Below, piece after piece: positions 18,538 through 29,757 of a stretch of 64,000 bases of DNA; position 1 is the first letter of the stretch; every line of letters begins with the position of its first letter. The DNA lies in contig JBBPTG010000062.1 in NCBI GenBank assembly GCA_038093975.1, positions 62,001 through 126,000 of the forward strand. Direction: 5' to 3'. The stretch comes from Chalciporus piperatus. Lineage: Eukaryota; Basidiomycota; Agaricomycetes; Boletales; Boletaceae. The translations under genes and the position numbers were made by a program. The notes below the pieces were generated by a model, which was not told the DNA's origin, did no database searches, and saw nothing but the letters and a program-made list of their open reading frames with translations.

Positions 18538-21279
18538 ATGAAGAATTGTAAGTAATTTAATACGTAAGGGAGTGGGTACAAAAACTTTGTTTTTATCATT
18601 TTTAAATACTATGGATCCCTTGTCAAAAGCGAAGCCATCTACCATATCATTTTTTTATTTTTTCTGATTTGTTTTGTATTTCGTCTTAAATAGGCGAAGA
18701 AAGAGTAACCATATTAATAAAAACAGATACAGGAAGTACAGTAATATTTTTATTATGGTCGGGATCTGCTTCTCTGTGATCTTCTCGACGAGATAAAGCA
18801 TCAGCCCTTCCATTTGTAGCACCCGGTTTATAAATAATCGAGTAATTATACTCTGAGAGCAACACGTTCCAGCGTGCTTGACGTGGGCTCAGAGTTTTGG
18901 GAGATTTCCAGTATTCGAGATTCTTGTGATCTGTCCAGATCTCAAAATGTTCTCGACCCATTAGATAATGCCTCCATTCCTGCAAAGCCCGAATGACAGC
19001 TAGAAGCTCCTTGTCATAAACCGGGTAGTTCTTCTCGGCAGAACTAAAGGAATGGGACATGAAGGCACAAGGCCTCCAGAGGCCATCATCACATTTAACC
19101 AAGAGCACAGCTCCCGTTGCAATATCACTAGCGTCCGTTTCTACTCTGACTTCTTTAGAGCAGTCAGGATATGCTAGAAGCGGAGCGGTAGTGAATTGCT
19201 GCTTCAGCTTGTCAAAAGCTTGCTGTTGCTCCGGTCCCCATTGGTATGGTGTGTCCTTTTTGGTGAGGTCATTCAAGGGACGAGCAATGTCAGCAAAGCC
19301 CTGAATGAAGCATTGATAGAAGTTAGCCAATCCTAAAAAGGACTGAACACCCTTCAACCGAGTTGGCGCCGGCCAATCCAAAATAGCCTGCACCTTTGAA
19401 GTGTCCATCTCTACGCCTTTCTGGGAGATAACCATTCCCAGGAAATCTACGGAATCTACAGCGAAACTGCACTTTTCTGGTTTTACGTAAAGATCATTCT
19501 CTCTGAGACGTTGCAATACGGTTTTAACTATTTTCAAGTGCTGTGCCCTAGTTTTTCCGAACGTAAAGATCATGAGATCGTCAATATAAATAATCAAAAC
19601 TCCGTGTAGATCGCTAAACAGATCGTTCATCATCTGTTGAAATGTAGGTGGAGAATTGGTAAGTCCGAAATTGTTACGGTTCATTACGGTCATCTCACCT
19701 TCACAGACATTCTTTGGACTTCAACGTTTCGTTCCATTCGATCTTATCTAATCTCTCTCATCTTATCTTAACAGACACGTGCTCATTCACTTTCACTCTT
19801 CGCATGGTCGCCCTTATGGTTATATTCATTCTCACGCACTGCCTTACCTTGACAGTTAATCTCCGTGCTGCGCATGGCTATGCCACAGCCTTTTACCTCA
19901 TGTACTTCATCTCTGCTATCTCGGCTATGCCTCACAGCCTCCTTATCTCGCTTCTATTCTCATGGGTTCAGGGTTATCCCTTATTTAGTTATAGTACATA
20001 CAAACATGTACAAACACATAGGATAGTATATAAACCCCAAGGAACTGCTGGTAACCCCAGCTTAGTTCACTTGGTCTTTCCCCAAGACTCAACCGTCCTA
20101 TCTCAGTTGTTCTCCATTCTCTTCCTCTAAACCGCTCCACTTGGCGATAGTGTAGACCTGATCTCAATACGAGTTTTGGGTCGTTTCAGAAATACATAAC
20201 AACTGGTTCATAAGCACCGAATGGAGTAACGAAAGCCGCTTTCCATTCGTCGCCTTCTTTTATTCTAACATTATTGTATCCCCAACGAAGGTCCATTTTA
20301 GTAAACATATCAGCTCCTTTGAGCTGGTCGACAAGTCCAGAAATGAGGGGAAGAGGGTATGCGTTCTTGACAGTTCCCTCATTTACGTAATGATAGTCCA
20401 TAACTAATCTCTTTTTTCTGTCCTTTTTTGGAATAAAGAAAACCGGAGATGTCTGAGAGGATTTCGACGGATGAAGATATCCTTTCGATAACTCCTTATT
20501 GATAAACTTTTTAACGTCATCTAATTCCTGTTCGGACATCGGAATCACCCGACCCTTTTTTGGAACGAAATCAGGCTTGAGATCTATTGCGTGGTCCCAC
20601 GCCTTTCGAGTAGGCATACACTCACTCTCTTCCTCTGAAGAGACATCTAAGTATTCGTGGAGCTCTACTGGGACTTTCTCGGTGAGCCCCGCCTCAAACA
20701 CTCGGCGAATAGAAAAAGAATGTTTCAAATGATAGTTAACAGCCAATCATAGCCGACGATCATGTGGTGTGTGCCAAGTACAGAAACAAAAGCGTCCATA
20801 TGCTCAAAATGTCCATTGTGTCCCAAAACAAGCGAAACCTTGTGAGTGACACCGCCTATCGCTCCCTCTGAGCCGTCGGCGTTGAACACTGGAATAGGAA
20901 AAGGAAGTTCTTCCAGTGTCAAACCATGTCGCTCACAGAATGATTTATCTATAAAGGTTTTGGTTGCGCCGGAATCCAATAGAGCGGCAAACTCCATTTT
21001 CTTCTATTGTTCCCCTTTGTCGTACATAATAGTAATAGCGAGATCCAGCTCGTTTTTCCGATTCTGATTCCTTACATGTATTTTTGATGGGATTTCTTTT
21101 TTCGAATAATTTACCTTAAGGGAATTAAGCACGAATTGTTTTACTTCTGTCGCCACGCCACTAGGGGACGCCCTTTCAGAAGAAGAAGAAAAGTTATATT
21201 TAAACAGAACACAAGGAGTAGTACTAATACAACCATTTGGTAAACTATGTCCAAGACGCCGAGAACCCATCTCTCTCAT
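18538..21279 (-). pseudogene. pol: Pol remnant, split and truncated (copy F)
   Basis: Pieces in order on the minus strand: start MREMGSRRLGHSLPNG at 21279; a stop near 21004; protease (ALLDSGATKTFID) 20997-20725; a deletion between protease and RT near 20740; RT N-terminal half to 20189; the 517-bp solo LTR; RT with IIYIDDLMIF, RNase H and linker to 18660; then the first residues of the integrase region to 18538. Integrase core and chromodomain are lost. It cannot encode a product. Confidence 0.85.
19672..20188 (+). repeat. Solo LTR, family-2-like
   Basis: 517 bp, TGTTACGGTTCATTACGG...TTTTGGGTCGTTTCA, with a perfect GAAAT duplication (19667-19671, 20189-20193). The ends match family 2 but the interior is diverged, so it represents a related subfamily. 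TATATAAACCCC lies near 20025. It interrupts RT of copy F at the codons before the YIDD block. Confidence 0.92.
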
Positions 21280-22656
21280 TGGCTGTTTCCTTTTAAACCC
21301 TCGGCTGCCTGTGCCTTGGCTTCTGATTCAATGTGGTCGCGCCAGTACGCTTCCGCTTCTTGGTTTGTATATGCCGCTTGATGCGACATGTAACTTGTGC
21401 TGGTGGACGGGCCAGCGGGGTAGGGGGAAGGAAGGGGAGGGTAGGGTGCAGGGATGGTACCTGCGAAGGGCATCTGCCGGTTGTCAAACGGCAGGAAATG
21501 TTCAACATATTGTTGAGAATAGAAATCCCACATAACCACTTGTCTCTGACAGGGACGATGCGGTTTCGGGCAGGCGTTAGCAAAGTGACCAGGCTGATCA
21601 CAATTGAAACAATTGCCGCGAACCGGCGGTCTTGGCATTTGCTGTGCCGACAGATCCATTGGTGCTCCACGACCAGGCTGCGTGCCGGTTGGAGTAAAAC
21701 GGGGGCCCGTATGCGGAACAGGGGGAAGAGGCCAAGATGCGATCAGGTAACGAGGTGGAAGGTACGGATAGGAGGAAGAAGGCCTTGGGGCGTGAGCTGG
21801 TGCCTGACGGACTGGTGCACCACTCTCGACGACAATGCGCTCGAAGGTTCGACCCATCTTTCGATAAGTCTCTACGAGATCGTCGAAGCTTTGTTCATCA
21901 GCGTTGGTGCTGATTTGCGCCTGATAGTAGATCTTGTAGTCTACTGCCTTTTTCAGAATTTCTTTTGAATGAGCATCTGCAATTTCTGACTCGTCCGTCA
22001 ACAGCGTGAACTCTTGTAAGAAGATATCAATAGGCTTCCCAGCCTGTTTGAACACTTCCAACTTCCTAAAGCTCTCGTGGGCGAGCACGTCGATCTGGAA
22101 GTAGGCTTTGACCAGATTGCTAAACTCGACCCAATCAGGCCATGCTGCTACGCCCATGGGACCACGTGGTCTGTCCCGCTCTTCTTTTGCCTCTGCTTCC
22201 GTCGGCATAATGAGGGGAGGCGGCGGCCTCAATTCTCGACGTGACAGCTCCTCTATTGTTATCTGCGCAAACCCGGCTGCTTTTCCCTCGAGACGTGAGA
22301 GAACCGCCAAGCTGCGGACCTTGTTGTTTTTCCATGTATGGACAGACTGCCAGGCATTCACCTGCGCCCACCACAAACGGAACTTGGTGCGATCACCATC
22401 CCATTTCCCAGGGTCGGCAACCTTTTTGGACACGGAGTCCGAATTGTCTGAAATGAGCGCCTTCAGAGCGGCGGTGAGGGCAGCGATGGGATCAGCGGTA
22501 TCTGCCATCGGAGATTCAGGGCGAGGAGTAGGGGGAGAGGAACTTTCAGATGAGGATGGAAAATGTTGTGGGGGAGATCTGTAACATCAGGAAAAAACCC
22601 CTATGCCATATTGAACCTTGATCTTGTGGTTCCTGATCGTCTAGCTCTGCTGACAT
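21276..22656 (-). pseudogene. gag: Gag of copy F, N terminus disrupted
   Basis: The original start is ATG at 22654-22656 (MSAELDDQEPQDQ). A 29-bp CATCAGG stub plus 2-bp duplication at 22585-22615 breaks the frame after about 14 codons. From the ATG at 22508 the frame is open for 410 aa through the core (FRLWWAQVNAWQSVHTWK), linker and zinc knuckle (CFNCDQPGHFANAC) to the stop TGA (21276-21278), which overlaps the pol ATG as ATGA. A product from the internal ATG is conceivable but unproven. Confidence 0.82.
22585..22613. mobile_element. 29-bp stub of a CATCAGG-type terminus
   Basis: CATCAGGAAAAAACCCCTATG plus a few bases, inserted between CTGTAA and CCTTGAT (uninterrupted in copies D and E) and flanked by AA on both sides. 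It is essentially one terminal repeat without a body, an internal-deletion derivative or excision product of the family. Confidence 0.6.
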
Positions 22657-23266
22657 ATATCCTTACTGAACCCTATCTTCCAAAGGTTCTCTGGGGATGA
22701 CAGACACGAGGACGAAGGAAATATTGTTCGAGCGGAGGTAATACCTGCGACGCTTATCTGAATCTCGGCAGACCTTCTGAGGAATTTTCCCAAGATCTGT
22801 TTCAATTTTGCACATATACTACTCTCAAGCTTCTATCCTTGAGCAGTAGCGAAAGCTATCGTAATACAAGATACTATTTATTTATTGTTTTTCTATTTTG
22901 TACCTCGGCGGTGCTGCCGGCTTACGTTTCCTACGTATGACTCAGCCAAGGGGGCGGCGACGCGCTTTTCCCTTGTCGTCCTTCGCAATTGGGCACGACC
23001 CCAACTCGGTCTTCGAACAAATACTATAGTACGGAGGATAACAGGAACGGGGCACTAAAGGCTGGCCCAAGAGAATAGAATAGCCAGATGGCGAATGCGT
23101 GACGTCAACGGGTGATCACGCGAACCCGGATCGTGTCTACAGTCAGAAGGTTGGCGCGTGAGCGGGCCCCAAGATGTCTCAAACAATCAAAAAGCCCCTA
23201 GTGCACTATGGGGAACAGCAACATTATCCAATTTATAACGGCGGACAGCCGTATATGCAGCAGTGG
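22657..23266 (-). other. Leader of copy F (interrupted)
   Basis: Untranslated leader between gag start and the MITE; it resumes at 35139 and reaches the PBS (AGTCTAATCCA at 35232-35242). It contains the covariant hairpin at 22819-22849 (CTCAAG/CTTGAG). No gene seen. Confidence 0.7.
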
Positions 23267-23499
23267 TAGGCATGATCGAGGGTAACCCATGGGTATTTTA
23301 ACTCATACCCCCACCCATACCCTCAATATACCCCTACCCTCAACCAAGGGTAAGGGTATGTTGAGGGTATGCTAGATTAACTAGAGTAATATATGCATAT
23401 AATGCTAGTGTATATTGGTTAATGCTTTTCCACTATACCAAATAATAAAAAATAGCCTCTATCATACCCTTGAGATACCCTTGAGGGTATTGAGGGTAT

Positions 23500-24056
23500 T
23501 GTGAAAACTAAACGAACTCAGCCGATGCCTAAGAGAGGCGGAAACGACTTTATTCACCTAAACAAACTAGGTACAACTCAAATAAGTAAAGGAACTAAGT
23601 AAAGAAAGTAAATACTCACCTCAGCCGATGCCTAAGAGAGGCGGAAACGACTGAGGCGCTCTGGAAGTGAGACGAGGAGTTTAAGTAAATGGGTGGAGAT
23701 GTGTTCGGAACGATCCGACGTGATTCCGGTCCGGAATGACCGATTCCGGGTGCAAAAGGATCAAGGAATGTCAAGGACTTGACATGGATAAGAATAGAAA
23801 GGGTGAATGGTGAACAGAGATGTCACGAAAGGGAATAGACAAGTGAATGACATATAGGAGAACATACGAATGTAAAAGGGATCCGTTCCAACGAATCCGG
23901 AGATGTTTCCGTGCATTCCGGACATCGGAAACGTCGGATTAAACACGGAATGCATCCGGAAGTATCCGGAATGCATCCGGAAGTATCCGGAAATGGATAG
24001 GGGCTATCCGGAAGCGGAAAGAAGCGGATAGGCACAGATTGGACTATATTTTGACA
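23500..24056 (-). repeat. 3' LTR of copia H
   Basis: 557 bp, TGTGAAAACTAAACG...CTATATTTTGACA. It has one more copy of a 21-bp unit (ATCCGGAAGTATCCGGAATGC, about 23950-23990) than the 5' LTR, which accounts for the 557/536 length difference. A 30-bp motif starting CTCAGCCGATGCCTAAG occurs twice, about 100 bp apart. The polypurine tract AAGTGGGAG (minus strand) abuts it at 24057. Confidence 0.9.
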
Positions 24057-27000
24057 CTCCCACTTGAGCACAATCGTAATCCCATCCCACGAACGAACTT
24101 CCAGTGTTGCTCCCTGACGAGAGGCTTGGTAAGGATGTTGGCGACCATGTCCCCAGTAGGAACATATTGGATAACGGCTTCTCCGGTCGCAACCAAGTCG
24201 TCCCGGACGAAGTGGTACTTCAGTTTGATATGCTTGGTTCAAGCTCGGAACTGAGGATCACGGGAAAGAATGATGGCGGCCTGGTTATCGCAGTTGAGCG
24301 TTGTTGGGCCCTTCTGAGGATGTCCAATCTCCGCAAAGAAGGTCCGGAGCCAAGCAAGGTGCTGTCCAGCGAGACTGAGTCTGATGTACTCTGATTCCGT
24401 GGTAGACAGTGCGACCATGCTCTGCTGTTTGCTGGACCAGGAAATGGCACCGCGATTGCTGAGAAACAGGAATCCGGAAGTGGAACGGGAGTTGTCCGGG
24501 TCCTGCGACCATCCAGCGTCAGAGTATCCATGGAAGTCCTGATCCAAGGACACATCAGTTCCGTCGTACCGAAGTTCCATGTCTGAAGTTGCTCGAATGT
24601 AACGGAGGACACGCTTTGCGGCTTCCCAATGGCACATCTTGGGTGCGGAACTGTAATGGGCGAGGTGTCCAACAGTTTACGCAATATCCGGACGTGTTCC
24701 AAGCATGAGGTACATGAGGGACCCGATGACGGTAAGGTAAGAAACAAGCTTCCCTTCAATCCGGGGTTCTGGAATCGTGGTGTTGTCCTCAGGATCTGTC
24801 ACAGAGAGATGTATGCCATGGACCATAGGAGTCCAGATGGGAGTGGAGTTGGACATTCCAGTTCGCTCTAGAACGGTGTGAGCATACTGGGATTGACTCA
24901 AGGAGATGGTGCGGAGTTTCCGGTTGCGACAGATTTCGATTCCCAGGATGTACTTGGCTTCTCCAAGGTCGTGCATTTTGAATGCAGCGGAAAGGGCCTC
25001 CTTACAGGAGTTGATAAAACCCCTGGAGGTGGCTGCAAGGGGAAGGTCGTCGACATACACAACAAGGAAACAGACCTGTCCGTCTTTCCGAAGGACGTAA
25101 AGGCAGGTCAGGTCTCTGCGTCGAGTCTGGTGAATCCAAGTTCTCCAAGCTTTTTGTCCAGGGTTTTGTTCCAAGTACGTCTGGCTTGTTTAAGGCCATA
25201 TAGGGAGCGTCTGAGTCTCCAACAGCATCCGGAAGGAATGGGAACACCATCCGGAGGTAGGAGGTACAATTCCTCCTCGAGCTCTCCGTTGAGATATGCG
25301 GTGGAAACGTCCATTTGATCCAGTTCCAAGTTATGCTTCGCGGCAAGAGCAATGATGGTCCGGACGGAATCGAGGTTTGCTACGGGAGCGAATACTTCCT
25401 GATAGTCAACTCCTTCGCGCTGAGTAAAGCCTCGAGCAACAATCCGGACCTTGTATTGTTCGATCATGCCGTTCTGATCGCGTTTGATGCGGAACACGGG
25501 CTTGGAAGTGATCGGATTGACTCCAGATGGAATGGGGACAATTTCGTAGACATGGTTGGTGTTTAAGCTGAGGAGTTCCTCCTCGACAGCGGATCTCCAC
25601 TGGTCTGCGTTAGGACCTGCATACGCTTCCTTGATAGTGTTAGGAAGGTGTTCTCCCTGGGTTGCGTCAGCGGCTCCTGCAAAGATATGCTCCTGGAGCC
25701 TTTCCTGAGAGGCGTAGAATGCTCCTGGAATGTCCAAATCTGGATCCGGAGCTTCCGCGTTTTCGGAAAGTACTTCCGCAGGGGGTTCCAGTTGTTCCTG
25801 TTGGACATCCTGGCGTTCAGCTCGACGTGCAGCTTCCTCATCAAGGGTGCGCTGGTAGTCTCGATTCCGGTTTGCTGTTTGACGGTTCCGATTGCTCCGT
25901 CGAACTCCTGCTACGACTTGTGCAGGAGGTCGTTCCGGAGATGGACTTCGAACTGGAGCAGCAGGGGCAGGAACAGGAATAGGAACGGGAATGGGAGCAG
26001 GACGAGGGGCAGGAGCAGGAGCAGGAGGTTCCGGACCTATGTGGAGTTGACCCAAGCGGTCGACGAGATCCTCGACGGAATGATCTGGAGGTATGAGATC
26101 GTCTCCCACTGGTCCTGGAAGGGCTGGAGGTACAGGAATGTTGTCCTCCTCGGATTCCTCAGGTTCCGGCTGATGGAGACGCTGAGGAACAAGTCCCTCC
26201 CACTGACCCTCAGCAGGGAGATTTCTCCAAGGTGCGGAGTCCGCTTCAGAGATGGTTCCGGACTCATTGAAGGTGACATGTCGACTGGAGATGATGGTAC
26301 GGTGTTCGATATCGAGGAGCTTGTATGCCTGTTGCCCATAGGTATATCCAAGCATGATACATTTCCGTCCATGGCTCCGGAACTTTCCTCCACGCAAATC
26401 CTTCGGAATGTGAGCATAGGCAGAACATCCAAAAGGACGGAAGAGGGTCAGATCGACTTTCCGTTTGAAAAGGGTCTGGTAGGGATTCGCTCCTTGGAGC
26501 GCGGACATTGGACTCCTGGATGTAACATAGGCTGCAGTGGCCATAGCGTCAGCCCAGAAGGATTTAGGAAGTTTGGACTCCTCGAGCATGGTATTGGCAA
26601 GCGAGGATAGAGTTTGGTTCATCCGTTCCGCGAGTCCGTTTTGCTCTGGAGTATAAGGAGCAGACATCTCCTGAAGGGTTCCATCTTTCCGGAGTTGGTT
26701 CCGGAAGTCCTGTCCGGTGTATTTGCCACCCCCATCGCTCCTAAGGAACTGGACATGCGCCTCAGACAACTCCTCCTGTTCGACCTCAGCCTTGAAGAAG
26801 GCCTTTACGTCTACCTTCCACTGGTTGTATGTGGCTAGGACATTGCTCTTCTTCTTCAGCAAGTAGATCCAAGGGAAACGGAAGAAGTCATCGACGATTA
26901 GGGGCCAGAACCGGAATCCTTCCCTGGACTGTGGAGTTATAGGACCTCCGACATCCGTGTGGACCACTTGGAGTGCATGCGTAGCTCGGGGTCTTTCCAG

Positions 27001-27424
27001 TAGCTCGAACAGAAGCTTCTTCATCTTTCCAAGGACGCAGGACTCACAGAATTCCGGAGTTCCAGAAAGCGTGTCAATCCCTTGGAGTTGACCATGCCTG
27101 ATCATATGCTGAATCCGTGGGATGGAGATGTGTCCCATGCGTCGATGGAGGAGGTTGATATCCACAGTGGCATGCGCAGCCTCCGGAGTGAGCATCGGAG
27201 TGGCTTCCGCGTGGTACAAACCCTCCTTGTGTGTTCCAACGATGATGGGAACAGGCCCCTTCCGGATGTGGCAGATGGAGGAGTTCGCAGGAAAGAGGGT
27301 GGATAGTCCAGCATTGGACAGGCGATGGACGGAGATGAGAGACATCCAGAAGTCTGGAATGAGGAGGACATTGCTTAGGATGACCTCAAACATCTTCCCT
27401 TTGACAGTGGAGCGAAGTGGAACG
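24040..27424 (-). pseudogene. pol: Copia Pol (integrase, RT, RNase H) of element H
   Basis: Minus strand from the I insertion (27424) downward. Integrase zinc finger (HRRMGHISIPRIQHMIRHG, CESCVLGK) and core (VHTDVGGP, RSDGGGKYTG, PEQNGLAERMNQ), a Pro-rich hinge, then RT (KVRIVARGFTQREGVDY, LDQMDVSTAYLNGELEEELY, LVVYVDDLPL), then RNase H (YSDAGWSQDPDNSRSTSG, TTESEYIRLS). A 5-bp duplication (ACCTG twice) near 25108-25120 shifts the frame just before YVDD. TAA replaces a Tyr codon at about 24677, and TGA replaces the Arg codon before TKHIKLKYHF at about 24239. The final codons run into the 3' LTR, as is common in copia. Confidence 0.9.
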
Positions 27425-27608
27425 TGTTGAACGTAGTGTACATTCTTAGTATAGAAGGTAGTTACCACGCTTGTTCTATATCACATTCGGACTCAGTCGA
27501 TCTGAGTTCTAATACAACTTGACTTGTAACCACAACGTTCGACGTTACTCATCAACCTCAACACTAGGTAAGCACCAGAAGTAGTTCCTCACTGGAACCC
27601 TCTCAACA
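27425..27608 (+). repeat. 5' LTR of copia I
   Basis: 184 bp, TGTTGAACGTAGTG...ACCCTCTCAACA; short even for a fungal copia. It differs from the 3' LTR at GTAGTGTAC/GTAGCGTAC. Confidence 0.92.
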
Positions 27609-27625
27609 GGTTATGAGCCCTGAAT
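27609..27625 (+). promoter_or_regulatory. Primer-binding site of copia I (initiator tRNA-Met half molecule type)
   Basis: GGTTATGAGCCCTGAA directly follows the LTR. Its complement matches the anticodon stem-loop of eukaryotic initiator tRNA-Met (GGGCTCATAACC) rather than the tRNA 3' end. Drosophila copia and Ty5 prime from a cleaved initiator tRNA in this way. Element H carries the same motif at 34502-34516. Confidence 0.8.
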
Positions 27626-27897
27626 AGCTCAGCTGTGCGCGAAAGCGCCACTGACTACTCTGGTGTTCTTGCCTACAAGAACGTTTGGTCGCTCTGCGCG
27701 GTTTTACCGCCGAGCATCCCTCTTGATGCGGTCACGCTCAGAAGGGACATGACCACAATGAGTCAGATCCCATGGGGAGACTATGTCCCCCTAGGATATG
27801 GGCTCTGAGCGTTCACGCTGACGCGGCCCCACCCGCTCCCTTTTTCTCCTCTTTGATTAAAGGCAACGCTGACGCATCATCCCCACTAGATTCAACT

Positions 27898-29757
27898 ATG
27901 TCCTCCGCTCTCAAGGAAATCGCCCGCCTTAACGGTACCAACTATACGCGTTGGGCCGAGGAGATGCAGGATTACATCCGCTCTCAAGGCTTATGGCAGA
28001 AGGTTATGGTTCGCGCCATGCCAACCGCCACTGATGTCCCGCCTGCAACCCAGGCGCAGATCGACGCATGGCAGGACGACGATGATAAGGTACTCGGCTC
28101 CATGCGCATGCGCCTAGAAACGCATGTCGCCAGCCAGTTCCCTCTCGCTACTCACCCCGACTCCGTTGCGCTCTGGAACGCGATCAAAACGCGTTACGAC
28201 TCTACGTCGGACGCCGCCGCGTACTCGGAGATTCAGAAGATGCTCGCCATCAACTTCCCCAAGGAAGACCATCCTGGGAAGACCTTCGCAGCTCTCAACA
28301 GCTCTTTCGCGAAGCTGAATACCCTCACGTACACGATTTCAGACAACATCCAGCGGATGTTCGTGTTGGCCAAGCTCCCCGCCTACGCCGACTACGTCGT
28401 TAAGTCAGTAAACGAGAGATCCGTCCCTACCACCGTCACCACCGCCACTCCCGCCGTCGCCGCACCTACGTTGGTGCAAATCGAACAACGCGTTGTCGCT
28501 GCCTACCAGCAGCACATCTCCCGTCGCACGCCGAAGAATGCGCAGCCTGCTCAGCAGGCAAACCAGATCTCCGCTGTCAAGCGGAAGGGGGACGACCCCA
28601 ACTTTAATCAACAACAGGAGTCCTCTGCTTCGCAGAAGCTGGACGGTGAGCAGAAGAAGAAGAAGCGCAGAGAAGGTAAACGCTCGGAGAAGGGCAAGAA
28701 GAAGCGCGACGAACGTCGCGCCAATGCGAACGACGCATCTGCGTCCTTCGCCTTCTCCTCTTTCTCCAACGCTCCGGTGCTTAGCCCGGCCTCCACCGTC
28801 TTCACTTCCCCCGTCGTCGACCCTCGTACCCTCGCGCACACCACCGGCGCACATCAATACGGTCCTCCCGCCTTTCCCCACACCCAGAACGTCATTTCCC
28901 TAGCGGACCGGCTGGGTGTTACACCTACTATCGAGACCGTCCGTACGCTCGACCCAGTGGCTAACCGCCACATCGACTACGACGCCCCCGTCTCTCTCCC
29001 GCGGTCGCCCTTCTATAAGAAGGATGGCGCCTCTATGTCCTTCCCGGTCAATGACCATAGGACACTCCAACACCAGCTCGGTGCGGCCTACTTCGGCCCT
29101 TCTGGTTTTTTTCGTATTCACGAGACTCCTTCCCGCTCTCTTCTAGAGCGCCTGGATGAAACCATCGAAGACGCGGAGATGGAGATCGCGTCCATCATGC
29201 CCCTCGACGAGGAGTATGAGGCGGAGGGCGAGGACACCGTCTCCTTAGGCGACGAAGCACCTGATGAGTTTATCTCTCAGTACTTCAACTTTGGGGCCGC
29301 TGACGTCTGGCAAGTCCCATTCCCTCTCTTTCTCTACACAGACACTGACGTGCGGCCTTCGCCTCAGAATTTTATATTGCGTAACAATATGTCTGATGTA
29401 GTAGATAGAAATGAATCTACTGCTACCCCGTTCTCACTGTGTGATAACTGTAAAAAGAACGATAAGGGCAAGCAAAAGAGCGATGTGTATGATACACCAG
29501 CAGACCTCTGGCTGCTAGATTCAGGGGCTTCGGCCCATTTTACAAATAATATGAACGATTTCGCCGAGTACAATGCTTTTACCAAGCCTGAGTACTCACA
29601 GACAGCGAACGGTCGTGCGCCAATTCTTGGCATCGGCACAGTGATTGTGGAGTTCAATGGGACACCGTGCGGTTATCGCCGACCATATATATGCCCACAT
29701 GCAACATCAAGCTTATTTCGATGGGCACATTGCTCAAAGATCAGTGCCTTACACTGA
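27898..29757 (+). pseudogene. gag: Copia Gag and protease part (element I)
   Basis: Start chosen at ATG 27898 (MSSALKEIARLNGTNYTRWA), the usual position of the UBN2-type Gag fold; about 620 codons are open. The core resembles copia Gag (LWNAIKTRYDS, FAALNSSFAKL). Where most copia Gags have a CCHC zinc knuckle there is only a basic stretch (KKKKRREGKRSEKGKKKRDE, about residues 255-275). The protease active site is LWLLDSGASAHFT near residue 540. A 1-nt change at about 29665-29680 throws the frame out shortly after, so the downstream frame must be read from 29667. Confidence 0.85.

Noticed and set aside
23280..23500. GGGTA/TACCC runs as an internal telomere
   Set aside because: Not TTAGGG; they lie inside an element with inverted ends and an 8-bp target duplication.
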